Numbered from the stretch's first letter, positions 43,930-55,934 are shown. The stretch: 64,000 bases of DNA from Piezodorus guildinii (GCA_023052935.1 CM041295.1:17794880-17858879); one strand, 5' to 3'. Translations and numbers: made by a program. The notes: generated by a model from the sequence alone, not told the origin.

Positions 43930-45520
43930 TAATTAGTATTTAATTTAGCGATTGTAACAAAATAAATAAAATTTAAAAAATAGACGTACCGACCAACTGA
44001 AGCATGAAAACAAGAAAGAACAGGAACATACCTGAAAAAAATCATACAGTGAATTGTGGGGGAAAAAAAAGATAGTATAAATAATTCATAAAATTTTCAA
44101 TTCTTCGAAAATAATTAAAAATATCACCTCTATGGGTGTATAATAATTAAAGATAAAATTGAATACCATTTTCTGTAAAATAATACAAGTTTCTTGTTTG
44201 ATACAAAATACTGTACAAGTAATATTGTTTTTAAAATAATTCATTATACTATAATATATTTCATGTAATTGAGATAAAAAATACCCTATAAAGATGTCTG
44301 CCAATAGAACAATGTTTTCTGGGGCAAAATAAAATTTAAAAATTTAAAATAAAATGTTACGTAAACATTGCTGGATTTTTAGCCTAACATTTTAATTATT
44401 AACAATAATATTCCATATTATACTAACGATTATATATTTTTTAATTTAACAGTTTATGGATTTAAAAAAGAAAACATATAAATTATTAATTATTGTCTCA
44501 TACATTTAGTGAAAAATTAAACTTTAAACAAATAAATATTTTTTATTTCAAATAAAAAATATTGTAATATCACAAATAAATATTTCTTATATTCTTTTAG
44601 TATTTTGATATATTTTAAAGGATGCTGTGAGAATTTAAAATTGATATAATATAAATTATTAGTTTTGTATTATCAATTCATTATTGGGTTATGCCATATT
44701 ATAAACAATGCGATAAATTCTAACCTGTAAACGTATATTCTGAAGAAAATCAAACAGAAATCAGATGAAAAACAAACGAATACATAAAATACAAAATAAA
44801 CAAAGAAAGGATTTAATTAAAACAAATAACTGAGGGGATTGAATTTTACCAATTATGAAGCATTGGGGAGGAATTATTTGAACTGTATCAGACGAAAATA
44901 AAACTGGGACAAAGCTTCCAATCAATGTTTACCCCCTATCATTAAAATTTAATACTACTCTCAAACGACCCAAATAAATATATAATACTTTCAAAGAAAT
45001 TTACTAAAATAAACTAAAACCAACATGGTTCAAAAAATTTCCAACGATTCAAGTTAAAAATTGTACAATAAATAATAAAAAATATTACATGCCATGATTA
45101 AACAACAAAACAAAAAATCATTTACAACATTTTATTTAATTTTCGTATTTACTGCAGACATATATTTTTGTTTTCAGCACACAAAAAACCTTACATAAGA
45201 AAAAACAACAAAAGAACATAATATTAAAACGTGTATTTCCATTAAAAAATCAAATTAGGAATTTATTAACGATTAAAATAACCTCTTAATGTTATCCTAG
45301 TTAACAGATACCTTTATTGTTTAGAAGATTTTTAACAAGGACTGCGACTTGAACTTTTATTAAAATTTAATTTTTGAAAATAGTTATTGAAACAGCCCTT
45401 AAAATGAAACATATCCCTTGTAAATGTAAAACTAATACTTTTCGTGCCGATCCTTGCAACGGGAAGAGAATTGCAAAGTTATATACAACTTACCGCTTTC
45501 GGGCTAGACTTAATTTTTTA
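43930..45520. other. No recognisable gene
   Basis: About 1.6 kb of very AT-rich sequence without domain signature or clear repeats. Confidence 0.5.
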
Positions 45521-45524
45521 TATT

Positions 45525-46161
45525 TTTTTTTTTATATTAACAATTTTCATTGATCAATATTATAATCTCTCCTAGTTTGGACATTAATAATAGTGGTGAA
45601 AGATAACATTCATAAAATATTTACATAGCAATAAAATTATAATAAAATATATATATACAATAATGATTCAATAAAATGTTTACAAAGTCTAGAAATCACT
45701 CATATCAATATACAACGTCATACATATAGCACATTGAGAGGAGAATCTAGCCAGTGCTAGAACTCCAATATATACATATTTACAAGAGGTCGCGGGACCA
45801 CTGCCGTTTCAAACTTGTTGGGGGGTAGTAAGGATGTGTGGAGCTGGAAAAGGACTGAACTAAAGTTATTGGGTTGATGGATAAGGTTCTGATGGAATTT
45901 GGAGAATTTTGATAGAATAAGTTCTAAAATAAATGGAATATTTAGGTCGTGGAGTAAGGCATATCCTGTTATTGGTGACATAATAAGGAGCATTAACTAT
46001 TGTTCGGAGGACTATGGATTGAATGCGTTTGATGTTAGAACGTTTAGCTGTCCCCAACAGTTCAAGGCCGTATTTCGAGATAGATTTCAGTATTGTCTTG
46101 TAGAATAATAATTTGTTATCAACCACAAGCTCACATTTTCTGTTAAGTAGTCGGTATAACA

Positions 46162-46202
<41 letters not shown>

Positions 46203-46600
46203 TATACGCCAGTTATTCCAGTGTTCGATAAGGGAAAGGTGTCTCTCCGGTTTAAGGATGCTGGCCAGGATTGGAACTGGATGATAGGATGGCGGTGTGT
46301 GCAAATGTTACCAGAAAGGTATCAGGATGTGTATGCATATCAGCAGAGTAAAGGATGTAGAGGACGCACGGGATAAAAGTTGGAATATTCTATTCTACAC
46401 CAGAGGGAACTCGGAGGAGCGGTTTGAGAGATAGAATCAGAAAATGAGGTATAGAGACAGGGGTAAATGGGTTTTCAGCTTGAAGAGCAATCCACAGTGC
46501 CATACCCGGTAAAAAGCTTGCTCTATGTCCAGAAACGCACCAGAATAATACACCTTGCATTCAAGAGCTGAGGAAGTATGGTCTTCAACTCGGAAGACTT
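45525..46600 (-). mobile_element. Jockey-A fragment, rearranged
   Basis: Inverted 3' UTR at 45540-45760, then the ORF2 end with RPLVNMY, TIVNAPYYVTNN, SKYGLELLGTAKRSNIKRI and RLLNRKCEL. An AT tract (46165-46205) replaces part of ORF2. 46220-46590 resumes with the region corresponding to 1500-1910. Multiple indels; not functional. Confidence 0.75.
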
Positions 46601-46745
46601 ACCACACACAGAAACGGACCTTTTTGCGAAACTTGGTCATTTTCTCTCAGAGGACCCTAAAAAGGTGCATTCCCTTAAAAAATTTGAATTCGAAAATTTC
46701 TAAGATCACAATATTTCCCCTTCTATATATTTCATATTTATGTAA
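46601..46745 (-). repeat. RepA left-end fragment
   Basis: CGGACCTTTTTGCGAAACTTGG to CACAATATTTCCCC and a left-end relic. It joins the Jockey-A fragment directly. Confidence 0.6.
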
Positions 46746-46749
46746 GAAA

Positions 46750-47225
46750 AATACTAAATATTATCTGAACTTTACACAGTCACGTTCATTAATAAATTAA
46801 AGAAAACGCTGTTACATTTACTAGTGATCTGATCCAATGATTTACCCGTCATCCAATGATAGAGTGATACTGGAACTGATAAACAAAAGGCCTAGAGGCT
46901 CATCAATTGATTTTGGAGAGTATCTGTGATCTGTTGTGTAGGTATTGGGGGCGCTATGTTCAATATTACATTCCAACTGCTTGATTCTCCCTCCGGCTAT
47001 GAAAGGTGAGGCAGAGCAGCTCATTTCTCCCACTACGTCACTTTATTCAACAGGAAAGGGTGTTTTATTTTAAGGGCAATATTCCCTCAAAGGGCGTGTT
47101 GTAATATACCAGTCTAATAGAGAAGCAATTCCTCAATAAATATCAACGTATGAGATACTAATGAATTTTTTTGGGGGTGACTCGTAGTGATCTATTAACA
47201 GTTAAAACTTTAGACTGTGGGACTG
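46750..47225. other. No recognisable gene
   Basis: No signature. Confidence 0.4.
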
Positions 47226-47231
47226 TGAGGT

Positions 47232-47312
47232 TGAAGCCACCTGTAGTGTAGTGGCTAGCATAACAGCTATTCAAAAGGTCACGGGTTCCAACCCAGCAGA
47301 TGGCTCTCCCAA
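47232..47312 (+). mobile_element. SINE1 head
   Basis: GTAGTGTAGTGGCTAGCATAA (A-box region), then GGTCACGGGTTCCAACCC (B-box). Confidence 0.6.
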
Positions 47313-47639
47313 TACTCCTACTGTAGCATTGTCTAATTAGTCACGTAGCATAAAAGTTTCGTAAAAAGGATTTCAAAAAATACCAAAACAAGTAATATCA
47401 ATACTAATGAAGTTTGCTGAAGCCGAAGTTATGAAACCATTTAACGTTTGCAAGCCGTCCTCTAATATTAGTATTTTTTTATTTTTTCTGGTTACAGAAT
47501 ATATTAATTAAGATATTTCTAAAAATAAATTCCTTGTTAAATTTCCAACATGTTTTAGATGTTTAACCATGAAATCTTTTGATAATACTAAGAAAACATT
47601 TTTTTTTCCAAATATTTTTAGTTGAACTGACAATACAAG

Positions 47640-48125
47640 GAAAATATATGGAAACAATTATCGTATCATGTGTGTTATCAGTCAATAATCATCAAACTAT
47701 CGCCTCTCAAACTCCACAACCCCACATCAGAGACCTTGAGGTATGGTGTCAGAATTGGAAAATTAAAATAAATTGCAACAACTCCCACTTAACTTTTACA
47801 AATAAACACTTTAAATAACCTTCTTCGTCGTTAACTATTAATACCCTATCCTGCACTATCCTTTAATGATATTCAGTTTTTCTTCTTAGAACAAATCCGT
47901 TATTAAGTGTCCTCCTTGACAAAAGTCTACCATGGAAACCGCACACAAGACTGATACGACGAGAAACCGCTTGTCATTTTCGGTTACTTTCGGAGTTAAA
48001 ATCTTACAAGACAGCCCGTGATCCCTGATAATCCTCAAAGACGTCTGAAAATAATATGGCCTCAAGCCCTTCTGATTTAGATAACATACTGAAATACTCT
48101 TAAAAGGCAGTTTTCAACATTTTTA
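47640..48125 (+). mobile_element. Jockey-B fragment, internally deleted
   Basis: SCVLSVNNHQTIASQ, then EVWCQNWKIKINC, correspond to the RT stretch just after YADD. 47885-47990 corresponds to the EQIRYLGLHLDK region, and 48025-48075 to the RRLKRRWPRDLL end. Frames are broken throughout. Confidence 0.7.
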
Positions 48126-48187
48126 TTTTCTATATCATGTATTTTATCATATATCATATTTACTTGCTTATTTACTTATTTAGTGTT

Positions 48188-48710
48188 TTTCAAATTTTCG
48201 ATTTCCAGTTTCAACAGAAATACACGTTTTAGTGTCCCCTGAGTCCAAATAACCAAGTCCCGCAAAAAGATCTGTGTGTGTCTGTGTATCCACGTGTGTG
48301 TGTGGTAAGTCTAGCACGAAAACGATAAGCCGCATGAAACTGAAATTTCATATTCAAGACAACTATACACCCGAGATCTTCCAGCAACGTTTTTATGAAA
48401 ATCAGCTGACTAGAAGTAGTACTTCATACCATGCATTTTGCAACTATTCACGATATACTCAAAAACAGCTTTAACGATTTTTATTACACTCACGATATCG
48501 ATGTAGAATTTAATGGGCTTTAATATGATATAAGATTCATTATGATAGAAATACTCTTACAGGGCTTAAATGGCGTATTTTTGTATTTTCTTTTTCTAAA
48601 GTACGTTTAATTTTGTACATCCTAAAATGTTAACTATGTCATCTTATCAGCATTGACAAATAACGGCTTAATATACAAGATGGACGAATGTGATGACCAA
48701 CTAAAGGATA
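48188..48710 (+). repeat. RepA copy, left two-thirds
   Basis: From TTTCGATTTCCAG to CCAACTAAAGGATAAA; the extreme left end is missing. It joins the next copy head to head at 48711. Confidence 0.7.
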
Positions 48711-48810
48711 AAAAATCTGGTGCGGGCAACACACGACTTTCACTTACCTCCATTTTTAAAATCAATGAAAGAATTTTCAAAAACAGTTAGAGGTAAAAAT
48801 ACGTGAAACT

Positions 48811-48822
48811 ATTAAGGAATTA
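48811..48822. repeat. Target-site duplication of the palindromic element (left)
   Basis: ATTAAGGAATTA, identical to 49079-49090. Confidence 0.8.
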
Positions 48823-49078
48823 TTGTGGATATAATTAGTTGACCGTTGAGAATTATTGAAGGAATTAGTCCGGGTGGCGGTCATTAAATGAAACAACTGA
48901 ATAGTTTCAACTATTTTATTGTTTGCCAACGTTTCGACCCCCATTGTGGGTCATCATCAGGGCGTCTGGTAGGTGAGTGGAAACTGTGAGTTGGCAACGT
49001 TGGCAAACAATAAAATAGTTGAAACTATTCAGTTGTTTCATTTAATGACCGCCACCCGGACTAATTCCTTCAATAATT
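48823..49078 (-). mobile_element. 256-bp palindromic element with hammerhead-like core
   Basis: Contains a perfect 83-nt inverted repeat (48851-48933 and 48996-49078) around a 62-nt centre, plus 28 nt outside the left arm. It is flanked by a 12-bp duplication within RepA, so it inserted as a mobile unit. The centre, together with the end of one arm, forms the motif at 48924-48965. No ORF. Inverted terminal units plus hammerhead motifs are known from Penelope-like elements; whether this is one is inference. Confidence 0.75.
48924..48965 (-). ncRNA. Hammerhead-like ribozyme motif
   Basis: Sense: GCC (48963-48961), CTGATGA (48960-48954), an extra T, GACCC (48952-48948), a loop, GGGTC (48940-48936), GAAAC (48935-48931), GTT (48930-48928) and GGC (48927-48925). 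The stem II sequence differs from the 18.4 and 26.6 kb copies but pairs fully, and the closing GCC/GGC helix is retained. Confidence 0.6.
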
Positions 49079-49090
49079 ATTAAGGAATTA
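49079..49090. repeat. Target-site duplication of the palindromic element (right)
   Basis: ATTAAGGAATTA. Confidence 0.8.
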
Positions 49091-49787
49091 ATTAAATTGA
49101 ATTTATATAGAAACATGTGTTTTATTAAAAAATCTATTATATTATTATCTAAAATAATCAGTTAGTTTTATGTTCATTTCATCACTCTCTATTAACTTTT
49201 AAAAGCTTGTGTATAAGATAATATTTTTTCTAAAATCTTTAGCTTTCCAACAGTATATCATACATGTATATTACTGCTCTTATGTTCAAAAAAGAAAAAT
49301 TGCATTAAAAAAATATATTTTCTGTTTTCTCCTTATAGATAATACAGTTATTTTTATTGAATCTACAAAATTAAAGGTACTTTAGCGAAAGAAAATTTAA
49401 AATATCGGAATTTAAGCCCTGTTAGACTATTTTAATCAGAATGAAAACTACATGATATTAAGCCCATTCAATTTTACATCCATATAGCGAGTTCAATCAA
49501 AATCATCGGAACCGTTTTCGAGAAAACCGAAAAAAGATGCAAAATGCATGGTATGCCTCTTCTGGTAAGCTCATTTTGATGAAAAAAGTTTTGTCACGTC
49601 TCGGGCGTATAGTTGTCTTAAATATGAAATTTCAGTTTCATAGGACTTACCGTTTCCGCCCGGGAGTTAACACACACACACAGACCTTTTTGCGGGACAT
49701 GTTTATTTGGACTCAGGGGACCCTAAAACGTGGAAAATTTTCACGATCGCAATACTTCCCCTTACTATATATAGTAAGTAAAAGTAA

Positions 49788-50181
49788 GAAGCAAAAATAT
49801 TTTTTTAATGTAATTATTGTTTTTTATATATTAAGAACAGTAATATACCGTTGGAAATAAAAAGATTTGAGAAAAAAACATTATGTTCAACACAAAGTTG
49901 TAAAATGTAAATATTAAGTATACAAAACAGAGTTAACAAAAAAAAAAAAAAAAAAAAAAAATGTGAAGTACAGACCACAAACGTATTACTGATTATTATA
50001 TGTAAAAATTTAACATATATATTATTTAATCTAAATCATATGTTTCCAAAAAAACTGAATACAACTTATATTTAAATTAACCTAAAGCTGTTTTCATAAA
50101 CTTTAAGTTTATATAATAATTCTTAATTTTATTTTAACAGGCAATGTAAGTGAAATTCGTGTGTTGTCGGCACCAAATTTT
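49788..50181 (+). repeat. RepA right part
   Basis: Continues from the inverted copy. Ends GTGAAATTCGTGTGTTG then TCGGCACCAAATTTTTAT. Contains a 27-nt or so A run at about 49938-49961. Confidence 0.65.
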
Positions 50182-50189
50182 TATTTATT

Positions 50190-50870
50190 CACGTGCGTGA
50201 CCATCATTCACTTTAAACTACCTTAATTATTTAAAGAGGCATTAGTAGTAATGGTTTTGCAAAATACCATTCTCTGTTCTGTGAATCCAAAAAGATGATT
50301 TGCTAAAAATAATCTCGTTCTGTCATAGTTTTCGCACTAAGTCCTTAACAATCATTAGTTCCGATAAATATTTAAACATTTTTGATGTAATTTAAGGGCT
50401 GTGTAGGCGAAGATTTAGTGCCGTGAAGAATAAAAATTATTTCCCGGAATCGGAGCAGGAATACAGGGAGGTTAAGGGAGGCAAAATAAGATTATTTGAG
50501 TTTCCACACCGAAGAGTTAAATTCAGTTTTGAGAGTTAGTAACAAGAAATCTAACAAGATTAGGGCCGGATTAAACCATGTAGAATCCCTTAGCCGATGT
50601 AAATTTAAAGGACCTCTCTCCTCTCTTATTAAATATATATTGTGGCATAAACGAAAATGAATGTAATAAAACGAATGATATATATATATAATTAATAAAT
50701 TATTTTATAGGTTCCCTAAATCTTCGATCTCCTTCAGTTAGTTTAAAGTCTCAGTCTATTTAAACTAGAATCTAACATGTCGACTTTTATAGCCCTTCCC
50801 AAAAATATAAATTAAATAAAAAAAGAACCAAAAAAACTTCCCCATTATGAATGTTGCATCAACTTTTTGA
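50190..50870. other. No recognisable gene
   Basis: No coding signature or clear repeat. Confidence 0.45.
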
Positions 50871-50875
50871 ATGGG

Positions 50876-51110
50876 ATCACCTGTAGCAGGGTGGCTAAAA
50901 TAACGGCCTACTATGCCAAAGGTCACGGGTTCAAACTCCCAGGTGGTCCTAGGCTTTGTTAATTGGAGTTAAAAACCTTATTTATGCCGTGCGATGCCAG
51001 GTACTCGTTTAAGATCTTAATGAAGCCTGGGTAGGCAAAATTTAGGACTCACCAGTGTAGAATCGTCCGATTAACCACAGTAGTATAAAGTGATGTTAAA
51101 TAAATAAACA
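50876..51110 (+). mobile_element. SINE1, longest copy
   Basis: Head CACCTGTAGCAGGGTGGCTA, then GGTCACGGGTTCAAACTCCC. The body has GATGCCAGGTACTCG and GCCTGGGTAGGCAAAATTTAG, with a TAAATAAATAAAC tail. About 235 bp. Confidence 0.7.
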
Positions 51111-51111
51111 A

Positions 51112-51845
51112 CTTTTGGAATTCCCTCACTTAAAAAATCCAATGTGGTCCCATTCTTTTTTAATATAAATTCTTTCTTTTCCAGTATCTTATCGCCTCCC
51201 AAAATGAGGATATCTAACAATGAAAATATTCACTATTAAATTTAAGTAATAGTAAAATAAAAAATAAAAAATTAAATCATTGAAATTATTACTTTTGTAA
51301 ATGTTCCTAGAAAAAGCAGATAAGAATATATATAAATTACGTACATATATAAACGAACAGAAACGATATTAACATTATTTATGCTAGTTTGTATCTCAAA
51401 GAATTATTTCTTTTCTATCCTAGATATTGATGTATACGTATGCGCATCTGTTAGTTTTTAAGTTTTTTTATTTATTTTTTGTGTGTGGGCATATGAGCTC
51501 TTGAGTTGTATCATTCAAGAGTTGAATTGAGAGCCAAGTACGTCGCTCTCCACTCTCCCAAAGCAATACTCGTATACATCAATTTACATATATTCTAAGT
51601 TCACTAGAGGAATTTTTAAGTTACTTAATTTTTGTCATATCAAGTTGGTAGCACTCGTTTTCTCCCCATTTCTCAGGACTCAATTACGGGATCGAATATT
51701 TTTTCTTAGAAAAGTATTATAGAAAGATACGGAGAACCCGAATAACGAATAAAAAAAAATCCGTTTGTCATAATTGATAAATGAATGAATACAGAATTTG
51801 CGCACATGTATGTATGCATTATATGTATATGTGTGTGTAAAAAAA
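51112..51845. other. No gene
   Basis: AT-rich. 51720-51780 carries an inverted RepB-like stretch (ACCCGAATAACGAATAAA). TG and TA microsatellite patches lie at 51805-51840. Confidence 0.45.
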
Positions 51846-51847
51846 AC

Positions 51848-52430
51848 CGCTTAATTAATTCCTTTGTTCGTTTCATCTTCGGGGTCCCTAGATACACCAC
51901 CTCTGTATCCCAATTTTATGGCGAGTTGAAGTTGCTCAACCCTTCCAATCGTCGCAAGTATTTCCTTGCGTCATTATTTTACCAACTTATCCAATCCCGC
52001 CGCCCATCATACATTTTTGAACTCCTACAATTCAAATCCTCTGTCCATCTCCGTTGTACACGCTCTAGGCCTTCGGATATATACAGTACGGTCCACCGAA
52101 TTGCACATTTCAATAGATCCTTTCTTATCCGATCCTCGATCCTATGGATCCTCCATCCCTCCTTCCAACCGTCACTCTAATTCACTTTCTACCTTCAAAT
52201 CCCGCATATTTGATCACTTATTGGATATCCAGGCTCAATAGAATTGTAAATAAGCTTTTTATTTATTTTTATTTTTTTGTCTCATTTAAATATATCTATT
52301 TCATACCAGTAATTATCAACTTGTTTATATTTATTTAATTTGCTCTAAGACTCTAAAGCCCTTTTTGTACATTCTATATATTTTATTCTAAAGGGACATT
52401 TCCAAGATTTATTTATTTATTATTATTATA
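51848..52430 (+). mobile_element. LINE-C 3' end
   Basis: LINSFVRFIFGVPRYTTSVS, NPSNRRKYFLASLFYQLIQS, FKSSVHLRCTRSRPSDIY and SFLIRSSILW; a frameshift then gives STFKSRIFDHLL and a stop at about 52240. The 3' UTR has GCTCTAAGACTCTAAAGCCC and a TTTATT/ATT tail. Confidence 0.7.
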
Positions 52431-52434
52431 TGTA

Positions 52435-53010
52435 TGCATGTGTGTATTTGGTAATTTCTGTTTTCCAGTTTTGTTTATTGTTTATTTGTTTCCATAGCTC
52501 TTTTATCTGTTCCGTTTGTGCTAGTTAAGTATTTTTTTTTTTTTTAGATATATATTTTAGAATAACTTTTGTTGGGTGAGGATTTCAAAGTGGAGCTGCG
52601 ACCTTAAATGTCCTCCATGCGCAGCTGTCGGCTGAGCGGGACCCGGAAAACATCTGCCATTTAATCAGAAGTCTTCACCATCACAAGTCTAGGTCACTAT
52701 TTCAACATCCTTATTTTTATATTTATTTTATTTTCCCATCCACGCTGCATAATAATGGTTTTTTGTCACTAATTGTTAGGCGGGAAAACATGTAGGGTAT
52801 GTTTGAATTCATGTATAAAATTAGTTAATTGATGTAATTGAGTTAATTAGCGCATTAAGGAATTCGGTCTTTTTCTCAACCTAGTGGTTATATAATGAAG
52901 ATAATGTTCTCAAGGAGTAATTCGTTTTAGCTCTAATATCAAGGGAATGAGATGCAACAGAGAAGTATTGATTTTTCACCAAAATAGACTAGTATTTTGT
53001 TTTTTTGAAT
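52435..53010. other. No recognisable gene
   Basis: 52580-52700 is less AT-rich (GCAGCTGTCGGCTGAGCGG) and may be a repeat, but I find no second copy here. Confidence 0.4.
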
Positions 53011-53013
53011 ATA

Positions 53014-53518
53014 TCGGGTTGTTTCACATGAAATGCCCGTTTTTATAGTTCCTGAAATACATAAAGGATTTTGCAGGTCTCTGTTGTTTTCTTCCGAATG
53101 TTTACATATTTAAAGTAAACAGTTACTAATCATCTACCATTGTATTATAAACATTAGCTTTCCAATCAATTACCCACTTTTTAGTATACCTCCAAATATG
53201 AATATTGAAACACACGATTTTCGAGTTCTATTTTTGTACAAGTTTAAACTCGGCCATTCAGCAGCTGAGACTGCTGGAAATGTTTGCAAGGCGTTTGGGG
53301 AAGGGAGCGTTAATGAACGGATCATTCGCCGTTGGTTTGCTAAGTTTTCAGCTAGGAATACTGACTTGGAAAACTTGCCCCGAAGAAGACCTCCACGGTG
53401 GGAAAAATGTGCAGAAAAAGAAGGTAACTACTTCGAATAAAATTATCTTGTTTTCATATCGTATTTTTAATAAAAATCCTTTACCTTAAAAACGGACATT
53501 TTATGTGACACAACCCAA
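53014..53518 (+). mobile_element. Mariner M1 deletion derivative (505 bp)
   Basis: TCGGGTTGTTTCACATG at the left and CAACCCAA at the right, both flanked by TA. More than 60% of a full mariner is missing. Confidence 0.85.
53198..53440 (+). CDS. Deletion-fused mariner ORF (DNA-binding helix-turn-helix only)
   Basis: 80 residues without a stop: MNIETHDFRVLFLYKFKLGH, then SAAETAGNVCKAFGEGSVNE and IIRRWFAKFSARNTDLENLP (the first helix-turn-helix), fused after RRRP directly to the transposase C-terminal tail RWEKCAEKEGNYFE. The deletion keeps the frame. All catalytic aspartates are lost. Such a protein could at most bind M1 ends; expression is not shown. It may simply be chance preservation. Confidence 0.6.
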   Translation: MNIETHDFRVLFLYKFKLGHSAAETAGNVCKAFGEGSVNERIIRRWFAKFSARNTDLENLPRRRPPRWEKCAEKEGNYFE

Positions 53519-53649
53519 TAGTATCACCAAGTCAAGTATCCATTCAAATAAAATTAATATAGTAAAAGAGCCGTTAATTTTGAAAGTGGATTAAGCCCAT
53601 TTCTCATTACTTTATAGTTGCCTAGTTGATAGAAAGATATATAGTTTTT

Positions 53650-54030
53650 CCAGTTTCAATAGCAACTGGCCAGAGGCTTGTTTGACATATAAAAACAGTA
53701 AAAATAGAACGAGACTGGTTAACCAGTTGAGGTTTTCAAACCCTGAATCAATCAAACTTTGTATGAAACAGAAAATATTGAACTTAAAATCACGAGAAAA
53801 CTGTCTTTTTTGTTGCAAATGTATTACAAATTGCCTATTTCATATCCTCCTCTACTGTGAAATACTAATAAAAGACATAGACAAATATTTAAGAACATTT
53901 TTATCCGCAAATAATGATCAGCATAAAATGGAAAACATACTCCAAGTCAACAGCCAACAAAAACTAAATAAAATTTACATGTTTTTCGAGTATGCGTGCA
54001 GAACCCTAGATTCTCTTAAATAGTGATGGC
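53650..54030 (+). pseudogene. LINE-E-like ORF2 C-terminus
   Basis: NKN-type basic stretch, then NCLFCCKCITNCLFHILLYC and a long tail ending RTLDSLK with a stop at 54021-54023. The C-x2-C ... H-x4-C pattern is that of LINE C-terminal zinc-finger-like tails. No RT upstream. Confidence 0.45.
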
Positions 54031-54034
54031 CCAA

Positions 54035-54410
54035 ACACCAATTAAGGGTTATAATAAAGTGCAGTTTATTATTTTCGTTTTATAATAATGTTATTTTATT
54101 GTTGATTTAGCTTTTCTTTGATGTATTTTATTTATTGTTATCCGAATAGTAAGATAAAAATTCAGAATCAAAGTGTATGAAGAGAAATTGACAACATTTA
54201 ACTAAATTTGTACACGCATTTATTTGACCAATATGGACCTGCGGAGATAATTTTATGAGGGTGCTCTGCTAAAATATGGAATTGTTTTCCTATTTAATCC
54301 TTAAAACAGAAATCCTTAACGCTCCTTTATTTTTCAAGATGTAATCAATAATGGCCTAAATGGTACATATGTTGCTGATACCGAACCAGGTTCCCATTAT
54401 TTTATTATAA
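54035..54410. other. No recognisable gene
   Basis: No signature. Confidence 0.4.
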
Positions 54411-54414
54411 ACTT

Positions 54415-54985
54415 CTTTATTTATTAAAACATAACAAATAGTTCAACAATGACGGGACACTCCACTCACACTGTACATAAAAGATTTTTGATATTCTTAC
54501 AATGTTTTTTTGGTAAAAATTAAACAAAAAAAATAATAATAATAATAAAAATACTAATAATAAAATAATTTCGAACCAGAGAAAAAAATACTTATATGAC
54601 TTATATAAATAAATACGCAAATATTATGAAACTATTTTTAGAAGTATATTTTACTATGATATATTTTATAGTAATATCCGTTTTGTTCTTTTATTCCCTT
54701 ATTTAGATGTTGATATTTTTGTGTAATTGCCTATTTCTTCAATGGGTGTGTTATTACTTAGTTGGGATGAGTTGAAGAATTTAAAAGTTAGTGCGCGGGT
54801 GAATTCATGCGTTGTCTGTATGCCCAATTCTTTATGCATTGTAGTAATCCTAGCACGTATGGGGTAGTTGGTTATTATTCTTAGACTTCTGTTCTGGAGG
54901 ATCTGTAATTTATTAAAATATGTTCTGATAGAAAAACTTCAGGCTAGGTACGCACATGAAATTATAGCTCTTATAGCCTCTTTGT
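54415..54985 (-). pseudogene. Third Jockey-like LINE (Jockey-D), ORF2 end
   Basis: In sense, FNKLQILQNRSLRIITNYPI, then TMHKELGIQTTHEF, resemble the post-RT region of Jockey elements (LQxxQNKxLRxIxNAP ... LHxxLxIP). Sequence clearly differs from Jockey-A and -B. A stop breaks the frame near SCAYLA. The 3' boundary near 54415 is approximate. Confidence 0.55.
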
Positions 54986-55074
54986 ACAAGATTAATTTTT
55001 TTTTTAATGAAAGTTTTGACTTTACATTGAAATATGGGTACATCTTGTAAAATATATTACAGGCACAAATGTTA

Positions 55075-55278
55075 CTATCCTAGCTTCCTATACAATTCCT
55101 CATAATCCTCCTAAGTGTCAAAAAGGAGAGTGCCGTGAGACCTTTTAACTTGAAATTTTATTCATACTGCTACTATTAGGTAGTTTCTCTACAAGTTTGT
55201 TTCTTGTCATTTTTTACTTTTCCATATTTAATTGATAAATTATTAAATGCAGTTGTATATTTAAAAATAAATAAACAA
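55075..55278 (+). mobile_element. Jockey-B 3' end, old copy
   Basis: CATAATCCTCCTAAGTGTC, then GCCGTGAGACC, and a CTACTATTAGGTAG block align with the Jockey-B end and 3' UTR at 26028-26190, much diverged. Confidence 0.6.
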
Positions 55279-55584
55279 AAATGTCGCTTTAAATATTTGT
55301 TTTATCTGATCACTATATACTGATAACATTGGCTAGTAAAATAGATTCGTAGCCTTTTTCAATATTTCAATTTAATCCTCCCTGTGTTTATAAAGTCATG
55401 TTTACTTGCTCAATAATGTTTACATATTATAAAAAAAAGTCGGTTATTGTGATTTGTTAACAATAAAGAGATTCTATATCTTTAAGTGGCAATTTGCTTG
55501 CTCAAAACGGAAGAGATAAACATTCATTTACGTCTTTTAATGATTTTTTATTTCCAAAAAAGGAAAATCTGGTGCACAGACGGT

Positions 55585-55760
55585 CAACAAATTTCGCAGT
55601 GTGTAGGGTGATGTGCGTTAGGAGAAAGCACCGTCTGGAACTGCTTCGCTCGGTTCAGAACCGGACATTTTGACTTGGAAGACGCAAAGCGCTCGGGTCG
55701 TCCTTCAACTGTTGATGATGTCCAAATTCCAAAAATTACCTGAAAGATTGTAACACGTAA
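55585..55760 (+). pseudogene. Mariner-like helix-turn-helix remnant
   Basis: One frame reads GESTVWNCFARFRTGHFDLE, then DAKRSGRPSTVDDVQ, the end of the first helix-turn-helix and the GRP linker of a mauritiana-type mariner. No termini recognised. Confidence 0.6.
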
Positions 55761-55934
55761 TAGATCAAATTGGGTCATACATAATTGATTCAAAATATTT
55801 ACAAGAATCTGAAGTTTTTATTGAAATCATCAGGAAAAACGCAACAGATTATTTTACAACACAATAACCTTTTTTATTGATATATTTTTCCGAGTCCCAT
55901 CAAAACGACTATGTTCTACACACACACGTGCGTA

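Larger units (their letters stand above)
48711..49787 (-). repeat. RepA copy, inverted, carrying a palindromic insertion
   Basis: Starts AAAAATCTGGTGCGGGCAAC and ends ACTATATATAGTAAGTAAAAG. Interrupted at 48823-49078. A short deletion lies next to the CGATCGC block near 49730. Confidence 0.8.
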
